From an uncultured Saprospiraceae bacterium (lineage in GTDB: Bacteria; Bacteroidota; Bacteroidia; Chitinophagales; Saprospiraceae), in the NCBI GenBank assembly GCA_937923485.1, contig CALDUE010000011.1:1-64000 (forward strand): a stretch of DNA of 64,000 nucleotides, in the 5' to 3' direction. Both the position numbers and the translations under genes were made by a program. The notes under the pieces were generated by a model. The model had not been told where the DNA came from. It worked only from the letters and a program-made list of their open reading frames with translations, and searched no databases. Position 1 is the first letter of the stretch; every line of letters begins with the position of its first letter. This document shows, in pieces, positions 1-9,642 of the stretch.

Positions 1-36
1 CACCAGACGCGTCACATCAGACAGATTAAGCGTGCA

Positions 37-1437
37 TTAGCCCAGAATGCCCGCAATAACCGCCGTCAGAAAACAAGCTAGCGTTCCGCCGACTAGGGCT
101 TTTATTCCAAACTCAGTAAGTAGTTTTCTCCGTGAAGGCGCAATGGCTCCAATGCCTCCGATTTGTATACCGATACTCGCAAAGTTGGCAAAACCACACA
201 ACGCATAGGTTGAAATCAAGAGCCCTTTATCACTTAGCGTGATGCCTGCGCGACGCATATTGTCGAGCTCGGCATAAGCGACGAATTCATTGATCACCGT
301 CTTTTGTCCTAGTAGCTGGCCGACCAACACCATGTCTTGTGTCGGAGTTCCGAGCAGCCACGCAATTGGACTAAATATCAAACCGATGAGGTAGGTAAAA
401 GTGAGTCCTTCAAAGCGACCATCGGTAAGGGCGGAGATTTGCCCATTCCAATCGACTTCATTGCCAGAGATCCCGTTATAGCCAGCATTGACCATATCCG
501 TAGCCCACAGGAGAATACTGTTGGCCATAAATATTAAAGCCGTAAATACAAGCAGCATTGCCCCCACGTTGATCGCCAATTTAAGTCCGTCAACGGTACC
601 TGTGCTAATCGCGTCGAGTAGGTTGTCACCAACATCGCCACTCATGCGCATCTGATCATCAATCGGCTTGTCCTCTGTCTCAGGATAGATAATTTTGGCC
701 ATGACAATTGCCGCTGGAGCTGAAATTATGCTTGCCGTCAAAAGGTGCTTCGCATAAAACAACTGTAATGCTGGATCACTACCTCCTAAGAATCCGACAT
801 AGGCCGCAAACACGCCACCTGCTATCGTGGCCATTCCGCCTACCATAAGACAAAGCATCTCAGAGCGGGTCATGTTGTCGAGGTAGGGCTTGACAACAAG
901 CGGCGCTTCGGTCTGTCCGATAAAGACATTGGCCGCTGCCGCGAGGCTTTCCGGACCGCTGAGTCCCATCGTTTTTTTCATGACCCAAGCAAAGCCATAC
1001 ACGATTTTCTGCAGGATTCCGAGGTAGAACAGAACCGAAGAAAGTGCAGAGAAAAAGACAATGGTTGGGAGCACCTGAAAGGCAAAAATGTAGCCGAAGC
1101 TATCTAAGTCGGTGATGAGATTTCCAAATAGAAATTGTGCTCCAGCTTCAGAATAAGCTAGTACGCCTTGGAAGAAACTGGCGAGGATATCAAAGACGCT
1201 ACTAACGAACGGTATCTTCAAAATCGAGAGTGCAAGGACGAGTTGCAGCGCAAATCCAATACCGACGAGTCGCCAGTTAATCGCCTTGCGGTTGCTGCTA
1301 AATGCATACGCCGCTCCAAAGCAAAACGCGAATCCTATGAGGCCGCGGACAAGATCTGTAATCGTGGGGAAAGCTTCCATACCTAGTTCGGGCAAGATAG
1401 CGCGATGAAAACCCTCGTACGCGTAAGTTTGCCACAT
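37..1437 (-). CDS. NupC/CNT-family Na+-dependent nucleoside transporter (real start probably Met20 at 1380)
   Basis: Polytopic membrane protein with CNT-type motifs (GQTEAPLVVKPYL, SGPESLAAAANVFIGQTEAP, ALCGFANFASIGIQIGG). Confidence 0.93.
   Translation of the reverse strand: MWQTYAYEGFHRAILPELGMEAFPTITDLVRGLIGFAFCFGAAYAFSSNRKAINWRLVGIGFALQLVLALSILKIPFVSSVFDILASFFQGVLAYSEAGAQFLFGNLITDLDSFGYIFAFQVLPTIVFFSALSSVLFYLGILQKIVYGFAWVMKKTMGLSGPESLAAAANVFIGQTEAPLVVKPYLDNMTRSEMLCLMVGGMATIAGGVFAAYVGFLGGSDPALQLFYAKHLLTASIISAPAAIVMAKIIYPETEDKPIDDQMRMSGDVGDNLLDAISTGTVDGLKLAINVGAMLLVFTALIFMANSILLWATDMVNAGYNGISGNEVDWNGQISALTDGRFEGLTFTYLIGLIFSPIAWLLGTPTQDMVLVGQLLGQKTVINEFVAYAELDNMRRAGITLSDKGLLISTYALCGFANFASIGIQIGGIGAIAPSRRKLLTEFGIKALVGGTLACFLTAVIAGILG
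1424..1431 (+). promoter_or_regulatory. Putative Bacteroidota -7 element TAAGTTTG directly upstream of udk
   Basis: Matches TAnnTTTG consensus; ends 5 nt before the ATG at 1436. Confidence 0.4.
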
Positions 1438-2086
1438 GGCAGCAACGTATGTAGTTGGAATTTCAGGTGGGAGTGGTTCGGGAAAAACAAGCTTCGTTCG
1501 CGCTTTGCGTGAGAAGCTTGGAGATCAAGCCACGTTCATCTCTCAGGATGACTATTATTTTCCCATGGAGACGCAGGCCGTGGACGACAAGGGTGTGCAT
1601 AACTTTGATCTGCCAACGAGCATTGACTCAGCTACGATGGCGAAAGAAATTCGTCAAGTGTTGGCTGGTGAGACCGTTCAGCGCCAAGAGTACACTTTCG
1701 AAACGGTCTATCGCGATGATCAGGAGGCCGAGGGGAAGAACGAGCACGTCTCTTCTGTATTGGTCTTTAAGCCCAATCCAATCCTGATCGTTGAGGGACT
1801 TTTCTGTTTCCACGAGTCGGAATTGCGAGCATTAATGGATTTGACGGTATTCGTCGACGCATCAGATGTGGCCAAGTTGAGTCGGCGCATAAAACGCGAC
1901 CGTATCGAGCGGGCTTTGCCACTCGAAGATGTGCTCTATCGCTATGAAAAGCATGTGTTGCCTTCCTACGAAACCTTCATAAAACCGCATAAATCAAGCT
2001 GCGACATTGTGGTCAATAACAATGACTCCTTTGACGCCGGACTAAATGTGCTGTTAAGCTTTTTGCAGGAAAAGCTTCCTAAGTAG
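1436..2086 (+). CDS. udk: Uridine kinase
   Basis: P-loop GISGGSGSGKT; QDDYY; FDLPTSID; IVEGLFCF; RRIKRD. Confidence 0.92.
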   Translation: MAATYVVGISGGSGSGKTSFVRALREKLGDQATFISQDDYYFPMETQAVDDKGVHNFDLPTSIDSATMAKEIRQVLAGETVQRQEYTFETVYRDDQEAEGKNEHVSSVLVFKPNPILIVEGLFCFHESELRALMDLTVFVDASDVAKLSRRIKRDRIERALPLEDVLYRYEKHVLPSYETFIKPHKSSCDIVVNNNDSFDAGLNVLLSFLQEKLPK

Positions 2087-2101
2087 CGGGTAAAGTTGCT
2101 A

Positions 2102-2263
2102 CTAGAAAAGGAAGAAGTAGATAAGCAATACTACGACGAGAGTGATTCCGCCTGCCCACATGAAAAATGAGCGCTCTTGTTGAAGTTCTTCCTCGGTTGG
2201 CTTCACGTTCTTACCAGCGGTTCCCTGGGCTGCTTTTCTACTCTTTCTGTTACGACGGGCCAT
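2102..2263 (-). CDS. Small single-TM membrane protein, 53 aa (absent from the supplied ORF track)
   Basis: Manual reverse translation: MARRNRKSRKAAQGTAGKNVKPTEEELQQERSFFMWAGGITLVVVLLIYFFLF*; basic N-terminus plus C-terminal hydrophobic helix. Confidence 0.6.
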   Translation of the reverse strand: MARRNRKSRKAAQGTAGKNVKPTEEELQQERSFFMWAGGITLVVVLLIYFFLF

Positions 2264-2355
2264 AGTTGGTTTTTAAGGTTTGGGCTTCTAGGTCCTTTTG
2301 CTTACGCCAAAACAGACTTCTAGTTGCGGCTTGAAAATACACACCCTTTTGCTCA

Positions 2356-3483
2356 CTATGCAAACCCTCGTGCAAACAAAACTCCGATTAGTGTTCCAAG
2401 GGCAAGTCCAATCAACCCGATGAACACGCCTGTGGGCACTAAATCATAGCGTTTGGTGGTGGTAGCGATCGGTGGCACAAAGGCAGGACTATAGATAGCG
2501 CCGACTAGTGCCATGAGGTATAAGGCGGGCTCTACTTTCAAGGCTTTCGCCAAAACCAGTGAGACGACTACCTGTACAAGGAGAAAAAGTCCCATTTGTC
2601 CAGCCCAAACCAGCGCTTCTGGTCCAACGGAAGTCCAATCGGCAGACCAACCAATGAGGACGCAAAAGATGAGCATGAGGTATTCGCCTAGGTTTTGCCC
2701 TGCAGTGGCGATCGCGTTGCTTCCCTTGGATTTCTGCGCTAATCGCTCACCAGTCGTCACGGCCAAAAGTGCACCCAAGCCAAGTACTCCTAATTCTAAA
2801 AAACCGCTTGGAAGCAGTAAAGAAGCTCCACCTGCAAGTGCAACACAAGCCACAGCCAAACCAAGCGCCTTGGCATATACGGTGAGTGACATCTCTCCAT
2901 TGGTTTCATTTAAAGACTCAATGGAGCGTTCTGCGTTTGTAATTTTTCTAACGTCCCTTAGCTGAGACCCGAACAGCTTTCGCAAAAACGGCCAGCCAAC
3001 ACTCGTCAAGAAAAGGAAAAGCAATCCTCCTGCGATGACATCACCAAGGTTTGCTGCGACCAGTTGGTATTCATCTAATTCAAGAATGAGTCCTGCGGCC
3101 TGAAGATTAGCGAGACCTCCGGTGAAAATCGCAAGGATCATCCCAATGCGATCCGAGCTCACTTCTATTAACCAGAGTAATACAAAAGCCGCAATGGCTG
3201 CTCCAATCCAAAGACTTATGGCTGCTTTGAATCCCGAAAGTCCAAGTCGCTTGAGCTGGGTCCAGGAGGCAGCGAGCAGCATGGCAGGAATAGCGATGAC
3301 GACACAAACTTGAATGAGCGTATGTACTAATTCGTGGAGCAAGCTCGGTGCGCCAAATACGGCACTCATCGCTAGTCCAATCGCGTAACACAAAAGCACA
3401 ACCGATAGCCAAGCTGGCAGGGTCAGCTTTTTGAAAAGCCAAGGACTGATAAAGGCCACCAATAGAAGTATCGCTTCCAACAT
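2356..3483 (-). CDS. DUF819 family membrane protein
   Basis: About 10 TM helices; FTGGLANLQAAG..., GAIYSPAFVPPIA-type signature. Confidence 0.75.
   Translation of the reverse strand: MLEAILLLVAFISPWLFKKLTLPAWLSVVLLCYAIGLAMSAVFGAPSLLHELVHTLIQVCVVIAIPAMLLAASWTQLKRLGLSGFKAAISLWIGAAIAAFVLLWLIEVSSDRIGMILAIFTGGLANLQAAGLILELDEYQLVAANLGDVIAGGLLFLFLTSVGWPFLRKLFGSQLRDVRKITNAERSIESLNETNGEMSLTVYAKALGLAVACVALAGGASLLLPSGFLELGVLGLGALLAVTTGERLAQKSKGSNAIATAGQNLGEYLMLIFCVLIGWSADWTSVGPEALVWAGQMGLFLLVQVVVSLVLAKALKVEPALYLMALVGAIYSPAFVPPIATTTKRYDLVPTGVFIGLIGLALGTLIGVLFARGFA
2543..2556 (+). repeat. Interspersed word GCTTTCGCCAAAAC, exact copy
   Basis: Exact 14-mer; inside DUF819 gene (read VLAKA). Confidence 0.95.
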
Positions 3484-3502
3484 TTGCAGACGCTAAATAC
3501 AA

Positions 3503-4816
3503 CTATCGATGCTGTTCGTACCAATCTTTGACACGTTCATCTACCAAAATATCTCGACCGCGCAGCGGATTGGCCAATCGAATACCATCTAAGGTCCGGC
3601 ATCTACTCAAGGCTACATAGGTCTGGCCGCATTCAAAAGCACCGCGACCTAGGTCGAGCGTCATGCGTTCGAAGGTCTTGCCTTGGCTCTTGTGAATGGT
3701 AATTGCCCAAGCGAGTTTTAGCGGAAATTGCTTGAAGGTGCCGGTGACGTCATCGGTGATTTTACCTGTTCGTTCGTCAACCGTGTAGCGAATGTTTTCC
3801 CAGGTCTCTTTGCTTACAACGATATCGTGCTCCTTGCCTTCTTCTTCGACATGGACGACAAGTTTTTCTGATTCTGCCTCAGTAACTACTCCAATGCTTC
3901 CATTGACGAAGCGCTTCTCGGAGTCGTTACGCACAAACATGACTTGCGCCCCAGGTTTTAGCGCAAGCGCCAATTCTGTTGGCAGATTGCGACTATCGAA
4001 ATTGCCAGTGAGATCCCCGACATAGCGAACTGGTTTTGCCGAAAGGCGAAGAAGCTCACGTTGATTGATCGCATCAGCGAGTCTATTTGTACTGCAGAGC
4101 GTAATGGCTGGCTCTTCGCCAAACTCTTCTTCAGGGACGTTGCGCAAATTCAGATCAACGAGGTCATCGTAGTCAAAATGCCCTTCTCTCACTGCATCGA
4201 GCAAGCGCACGAATTGTCTGGCCTTTTGACGGAAAACGATGTTCAGTTCCAGCATCTCCATCTCAACATCTTCCGTCCAAACATTTGCATCGAAGAAATA
4301 CGGCGAGGGGTAGATTGCCGCATCTCCTTGAAAAAGGGCGCGCTCCACATCACTAGCCACGACGGGCGGCAACTGGAATAAATCTCCAAACATGACGATC
4401 TGAACACCTCCAAAAGCTTCAGTAGGGCGTTCTCGATTAAGTCTTAAAAATTCGTCTATCCTTTCAAGGAAATCTGCTCGTACCATACTCACCTCATCGA
4501 TAATGAGCGTATCGAGCTTCTGGTATAAGTAACGGTTAGACCGTTTGCGGATGTCCTTGCGTGAAAGCAGCTTTCCAGGGAATCCAAAAAAGCTGTGAAT
4601 CGTCTGACCTCTAACATTCAAAGCTGCCACACCTGTTGGTGCAACCACGGCGATGCTGCGACGCGTCGTTCTTTTGATGAGGTTGAGTAGGGTAGATTTA
4701 CCTGTTCCTGCGCGACCAGTGATAAAAAGATGGTCACCCGATTCGAAGCGATCTAGGGCGTATTCGAATTCGTGGGTGAGTAATAGAGCCTCGCCTTGAA
4801 TGGCCGTATTTTTCAT
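3503..4816 (-). CDS. PIF1/RecD2-like ATP-dependent helicase
   Basis: Walker A GRAGTGKSTLL, Walker B IIDEVSMVRADFLE, GDLFQLPPV, AITIHKSQGKTFERM, YVALSRCRTL. Confidence 0.9.
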   Translation of the reverse strand: MKNTAIQGEALLLTHEFEYALDRFESGDHLFITGRAGTGKSTLLNLIKRTTRRSIAVVAPTGVAALNVRGQTIHSFFGFPGKLLSRKDIRKRSNRYLYQKLDTLIIDEVSMVRADFLERIDEFLRLNRERPTEAFGGVQIVMFGDLFQLPPVVASDVERALFQGDAAIYPSPYFFDANVWTEDVEMEMLELNIVFRQKARQFVRLLDAVREGHFDYDDLVDLNLRNVPEEEFGEEPAITLCSTNRLADAINQRELLRLSAKPVRYVGDLTGNFDSRNLPTELALALKPGAQVMFVRNDSEKRFVNGSIGVVTEAESEKLVVHVEEEGKEHDIVVSKETWENIRYTVDERTGKITDDVTGTFKQFPLKLAWAITIHKSQGKTFERMTLDLGRGAFECGQTYVALSRCRTLDGIRLANPLRGRDILVDERVKDWYEQHR

Positions 4817-5901
4817 CAGAAAGGACGTATCAGCACCGCGTATACCGGAAGGTGATCACTGTAGCCTTCTTTATAACTACTGCCCACATAGGTACGAAAA
4901 GGAAAGCCTTTGTACGATCCAGATTGTTGGAGCAAATAGTCCTTTCTAAAGATGCGTGCATTGCGGAACATCCAATCTTTACTAGCTTTCGCTAAACCTT
5001 CAGACACTATGATCTGATCGAACAGGTTCCAAGCATGTTGGTAGCCAAGTGTTCCTCCTCCTTGGTTGTAGAGAGACAACATCGGATTGTATAGACCCGT
5101 AACACCAGCATCGGCACGACGACCAGCAGCTTTTAAAGATTTTGTCAAACTCGGACTGTTCGGGTCGTCATTAAGATCACCGGCGATAATGATGTCTGCT
5201 AGTTTGTTCGTTGCCTCGATGGAGTCAACAATTTTGCGATTAAGCAAAGCTGCCGCGGCTCTTCCAGGACGACTCTTTTCTTCACCTCCATATCGACTTG
5301 GCCAATGATTGACGAGATAATGGATGGTGTCACCTAGAAGCGCTCCTTTTACGTAAAGGACATCTCTAGTAGTTTTTCGGCTGCCATCGTCTCTCTTCTG
5401 GTCTAAAAGCAGGCTAATGGTCTTGCTCTGAGTCGGTGTAAACAGGTCCTTTCTATACAAAAGCGCGTTGTCGATGCCTCTTCCATCTGGCGAATCATAG
5501 TGAATGATCGCGTAGTTCGATTTGCTTAAAGCTGGCTGGGCGACGAGGTCTTCGAGCACCTTCTTATTCTCGACTTCACAAACGCCAAGGAGTGCCGGAC
5601 CGCCAGGCAGCACTTCATTCCCGATTTGGGAGATGACCGTAGATAGTTTAGCAAGTTTATCTTGATAGCGCGCTGATGTCCAGTGTTTAGCAGCGCTAGG
5701 TAGGTACTCATTATCACCCTGATTGCTCGCATCATCGGTCGTGTCAAAAAGATTTTCGAGGTTGTAGAATCCAACCGTAAGCTGATCTTCAAGTTCAGAA
5801 TTTGCTGAAGGCGGGACCCGCGTAGCTGACGTAGAACCACAAGAGAGGTATACTGCAGCTATAAGGAGCAGCATGCTTAGTAGCAATGCGATTCTATTCA
5901 T
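4816..5901 (-). CDS. Endonuclease/exonuclease/phosphatase family lipoprotein (ORF track starts at 5928; Met10 at 5901 preferred)
   Basis: EEP motifs FYNLENLFD, CEVEN, IIAGDLNDDP, YSDHLPV; lipobox-like LLLIAAVYLSC. Confidence 0.85.
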   Translation of the reverse strand: MNRIALLLSMLLLIAAVYLSCGSTSATRVPPSANSELEDQLTVGFYNLENLFDTTDDASNQGDNEYLPSAAKHWTSARYQDKLAKLSTVISQIGNEVLPGGPALLGVCEVENKKVLEDLVAQPALSKSNYAIIHYDSPDGRGIDNALLYRKDLFTPTQSKTISLLLDQKRDDGSRKTTRDVLYVKGALLGDTIHYLVNHWPSRYGGEEKSRPGRAAAALLNRKIVDSIEATNKLADIIIAGDLNDDPNSPSLTKSLKAAGRRADAGVTGLYNPMLSLYNQGGGTLGYQHAWNLFDQIIVSEGLAKASKDWMFRNARIFRKDYLLQQSGSYKGFPFRTYVGSSYKEGYSDHLPVYAVLIRPF

Positions 5902-5943
5902 GCGGGTAAAGGTAAATGAGTGATTCATAAGAAAATGTAAAGG

Positions 5944-7410
5944 TTGACAAGTGCTTTACCTCTGGGCCATGACGACACAGTATTTTTGCAACTAATTAAG
6001 CCCCCTAAAGAATTGAACTCAAGATTTTTACACTTTATCTATTGTTGGGTTGCTCTGTTTGTAATGAGTTCAGCTGTTGCTCAAACTCGCGCATTTAGCA
6101 CCTCAGCAATCGCTCAAGAAATATCCCCTCAAGCTGAGACGCCAGTCATCTTATCAAATGCTACCCACACCATAGCTGATCTCAAGGAATATTTTGTTCC
6201 TGGAGAGATCACGAAAATCACCGATCAGTTAATCATAAAGGCCGTCGTCGTCGCAAATGACGAACACGGGAATTTTTACAAAAAAATCGTTCTGCAAGAC
6301 GAAACGGGCGGAATTGTATTCCTTCTCGACCGTCATGACCTATTTACCACCTTCGAAGAAGGTCGTGAAATCTCGATCGGCGCCAAAGGCCTGTACATCA
6401 GCGACTATAGCGGTACTATCCAGGTTGGCGGAGCGCCAACTATTGATAAAAAAGGTAATCCAAGGCTAGGTCAGTTGGATGACCGTCTCATTGCAGACCA
6501 CCTCTTCCATGGTAAGCAAGTAGGACTACCCAAGGCTAATGAAGTTACGATCGTCGAGCTAGGTCCAAGTGATATCTCGACGCTTGTCAAACTCTGTGGT
6601 GTTCAATTTAGCCCTAATGACACTACTGGCACCTTAGCGGATGCAGCTGCACAGCAAACCATCAGTAAGACGCTTGTTGATTGTAATGCTAACGAAATTT
6701 TTCTGCGAACGAGTGGCTATGCTGAAGTTGCTACCGTGTCCGTACCCGATGGCTCAGGCTGTGTGACGGCTATATATGGCGTCTATCAAGACAAAAAGCA
6801 GCTCCACATCCGTACAGGACTAGACCTAAGCCTGAGTGAAGCTCGATGCGAAATAGACGCAAGTGCAGCTCTTGCGTCCACGGCCACTCCGGCGTCTTTG
6901 GTCCCCGTGATTTCCCTTAAAGAGGATTTTAGCAGTAACGAAAATTACGAACCTGTTGCAGCGCCAAACTGGTTGAATACGACCAACGTCAGCAAAGGTC
7001 GAACTTGGCAAGCACGGGAATACAACGGTAATGTATATGCGCAGGCAACGGCATACAAAGACGATGCTCCGAAGGTTGATGCGTGGCTCGTCACTCCTAA
7101 AATTAACTTTAGCGAAGGATTGCAAATTTCATTCAGAACTGCCACTGCTTTCAATGCACATCAAGGGCTCGAGGTGCTTGTAAGTACTGACTATAAAGGG
7201 TCGGGCGATCCTTCAACAGCGACTTGGACTCCTTTAAAAGGTGTTGAGTTGGCCAACGCAACATCTGGTAATAATAACTGGGTTCCGAGCAGGAACGTGT
7301 CCTTAGCGAGCTACAAAGGGGAAGGTTTTGTTGCCTTTCGATACACTGGATCAAGCGCTGGCAAAGCTTCGACATTCAGGGTAGACGACGTTGTCATTTC
7401 TAAATCGTAA
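5944..7410 (+). CDS. Secreted DUF5689 / choice-of-anchor J domain protein (start uncertain)
   Basis: N-terminal hydrophobic segment; OB-fold-like ...YFVPGEITKITDQLIIKAVVVANDEHGNFYKKIVLQDETGGI; C-terminal jelly-roll DAWLVTPKINF...FRVDDVVIS. Confidence 0.7.
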   Translation: MTSALPLGHDDTVFLQLIKPPKELNSRFLHFIYCWVALFVMSSAVAQTRAFSTSAIAQEISPQAETPVILSNATHTIADLKEYFVPGEITKITDQLIIKAVVVANDEHGNFYKKIVLQDETGGIVFLLDRHDLFTTFEEGREISIGAKGLYISDYSGTIQVGGAPTIDKKGNPRLGQLDDRLIADHLFHGKQVGLPKANEVTIVELGPSDISTLVKLCGVQFSPNDTTGTLADAAAQQTISKTLVDCNANEIFLRTSGYAEVATVSVPDGSGCVTAIYGVYQDKKQLHIRTGLDLSLSEARCEIDASAALASTATPASLVPVISLKEDFSSNENYEPVAAPNWLNTTNVSKGRTWQAREYNGNVYAQATAYKDDAPKVDAWLVTPKINFSEGLQISFRTATAFNAHQGLEVLVSTDYKGSGDPSTATWTPLKGVELANATSGNNNWVPSRNVSLASYKGEGFVAFRYTGSSAGKASTFRVDDVVISKS

Positions 7411-7447
7411 TTTCGTTCTCACGGAGCAAGCTCTGTAATCCACTACT

Positions 7448-8830
7448 TTGACTAATACATTTACGAAATTTTGTTTCGTTGCTCTGATCGCAATTTCTGC
7501 GATATACACCCTGAGAGCGCAGTCGTCATCTTCCGATGTCGAGGTATTTTTCAATTATCCTGTATCAACGGCTAGTTCGAGTACGCTCAATGTTGAGTTT
7601 ACGGGTTCAGCGATTAGCGCCAAGGCCGTTGCTATGGTTGATGCTGCACAGTTTACGGTAGACCTCGCAGCCTATAATTTCGATCATGCCCCTCTCGCCG
7701 CTGCACTTGAACGTGCGAGTGACCGTGGTGTCCGGGTTCGTGTGCTGACCGACTTTGACACAAGACATCCTTCCTTGCTATCGCCTGTGCCTCCATATTT
7801 CTGGTCGGCTGTAAACGATAGGGGCTTAATGCACCATAAATTTTTGGTAGTTGATGCCGAAGACCCTGATCTATCTTCCGTGATGATGGGTTCTACCAAC
7901 TTCACAGATACCAACATCTTTGGCTTTTACAACGATGCTATAGTCTTTAGGTCGAAAGAGCTTACTGATGCCTATACAACGGAGTTCGAGTTGCTTTGGG
8001 GAAGTGATACCGAAGTTCCCGATGCCTCACGCAGTCTGAGTGGTGAAAACAAGCCAAACCGTACGATAAAAAATTTCTCTGTAGGAGACCTTCGAGGTGA
8101 TTTATATTTCTCGCCCAACGATGAAGTAAGTACTCGCATCATCTCAGAAATTACCGCTGCTGAGCAATCTGTCGGCTTTCAGTTGCTTGTACTCACCTTA
8201 GATGAAATTGGCGATGCACTTCTTCAAGCCCACAATAGAGACACGAAGGTCTTCGGCGTTGTAGACCTTATTGACTCAAACAGCGAGTTTCCTTTTCTGG
8301 CTGATAGGGGAGTCTCCATACGGGCGATGGACGATGACTTGGGAGACGTTCACCACAAGTACGGTGTCTTTGATGTTGAGCAAGGAGATGATGCCACCGT
8401 CATTACAGGAAGCCACAATTGGACCTATTCTGCGGAGACTTTTCACGACGAGAATACAGTGGTGGTGACTGGAAGCGCAGCATTTGCAGAACTGTATTAT
8501 GAAGCGGCACGAGCACGTCACTGCTCGCTGAGTCCGCCAAGAGAATGCATTGATGCGGTATCGCCAACAGTTGCCTTGGTGGATGTGGATGTAACCGTCG
8601 GACCTAACCCAACCACCGGGTCAGTGCTCGTTTCTCACAATTTGAATGAAAAAATAAGCGCCTATCGTATCTTCAACGTTTCTGGACAACAGATACAAGG
8701 AGGATTGATGGATAGGCAACAGCAGAGCCACTCGCTCGACTTTTCGCATTTGGCGCCTCAAACCATTTTCCTACAGTTGCTCACAGCCTCAGGATGGTCA
8801 ATGGGAACGCCTATTTACCTCACGAATTGA
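7448..8830 (+). CDS. Secreted phospholipase D-like protein with T9SS type A sorting domain
   Basis: Two HxK PLD motifs (MHHKFLVVDAED...GSTNFT; VHHKYGVFD...GSHNWT); C-terminal GPNPTTGSVLVS...YRIFNVSGQQI. Confidence 0.85.
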   Translation: MTNTFTKFCFVALIAISAIYTLRAQSSSSDVEVFFNYPVSTASSSTLNVEFTGSAISAKAVAMVDAAQFTVDLAAYNFDHAPLAAALERASDRGVRVRVLTDFDTRHPSLLSPVPPYFWSAVNDRGLMHHKFLVVDAEDPDLSSVMMGSTNFTDTNIFGFYNDAIVFRSKELTDAYTTEFELLWGSDTEVPDASRSLSGENKPNRTIKNFSVGDLRGDLYFSPNDEVSTRIISEITAAEQSVGFQLLVLTLDEIGDALLQAHNRDTKVFGVVDLIDSNSEFPFLADRGVSIRAMDDDLGDVHHKYGVFDVEQGDDATVITGSHNWTYSAETFHDENTVVVTGSAAFAELYYEAARARHCSLSPPRECIDAVSPTVALVDVDVTVGPNPTTGSVLVSHNLNEKISAYRIFNVSGQQIQGGLMDRQQQSHSLDFSHLAPQTIFLQLLTASGWSMGTPIYLTN

Positions 8831-8840
8831 ACTCACATAT

Positions 8841-9566
8841 ATGCAAGTAGAAGCTGGACTAGAACCTGTCGAATTCAAGAAATTTAAGATTGGCCATGAT
8901 CGCTGCAGCATGCGCGTAGGGACGGAATCCGTCGTACTAGGTGCTTGGGCTGACTGTAAAGACTCTCCAAGAATCTTGGATGTAGGTACAGGATCAGGTG
9001 TGATTGCACTTATGCTCGCGCAGCGAAATGAGAAAGCAAGCATTGTTGGAGTTGAAATCGATGCGGAAGCTGCTGCACAGGCCAAGGAGAATGCGATGTA
9101 TTCTCCATATGCCGATAGAGTTGAAATCGAGCACATTGACGTGCAGAGTTTCGCGCGTAAAGAAGAAGAAAAATTTGACCTAATCGTCTGCAATCCACCC
9201 TTCTTTTCTGGTGGCTCGCACTCTTCAGGTTTGAGCCGATTGGCAATGCGTAGCACAAAGAAATTGCCTCACGGTGATCTCCTTAGCGCTTTCCGCACGC
9301 TGCTTACAGAGACGGGCCGAGGCGTAGTTGTTCTACCATACATCGAAGGCTTACGCTTTAGCGAACTTGCACGCAGCTATGGTTTATATCCGGTGCGTAT
9401 TCTACAACTACGCCCAGAAGATGAGCAGCCTATTGAACGCCTCGTCATCCAACTTGAGCGTAAGCGCATGGAGCCTATTCGTCACGACCTTGTGTTGAAG
9501 TACGATACAGGCGAACCTACTCGCCAGTTCAAGCGACTTACCAAGCCATTCTACATGGAATTCTAA
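8841..9566 (+). CDS. tRNA1(Val) (adenine(37)-N6)-methyltransferase-like SAM methyltransferase
   Basis: FKIGHDRCSMRVGTESVVLGAW; ILDVGTGSGVIALMLAQR; NPPFF. Confidence 0.88.
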   Translation: MQVEAGLEPVEFKKFKIGHDRCSMRVGTESVVLGAWADCKDSPRILDVGTGSGVIALMLAQRNEKASIVGVEIDAEAAAQAKENAMYSPYADRVEIEHIDVQSFARKEEEKFDLIVCNPPFFSGGSHSSGLSRLAMRSTKKLPHGDLLSAFRTLLTETGRGVVVLPYIEGLRFSELARSYGLYPVRILQLRPEDEQPIERLVIQLERKRMEPIRHDLVLKYDTGEPTRQFKRLTKPFYMEF

Positions 9567-9605
9567 GGGATTGAGCCAATTTCTCTACACTTAGAAAATA
9601 CCAAT

Positions 9606-9640
9606 AAAAGGCCCGTTTCCATCTGGAATGGGCCTTTTTT
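9606..9640 (+). terminator. Intrinsic terminator after the methyltransferase gene
   Basis: aaaaGGCCCgtttccatctggaatGGGCCtttttt. Confidence 0.85.
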
Positions 9641-9642
9641 CT

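Noticed and set aside
3107-3502. 131-aa alternative-frame ORF within the DUF819 gene
   Set aside because: Same-strand out-of-frame overlap with a convincing membrane protein; biased composition.
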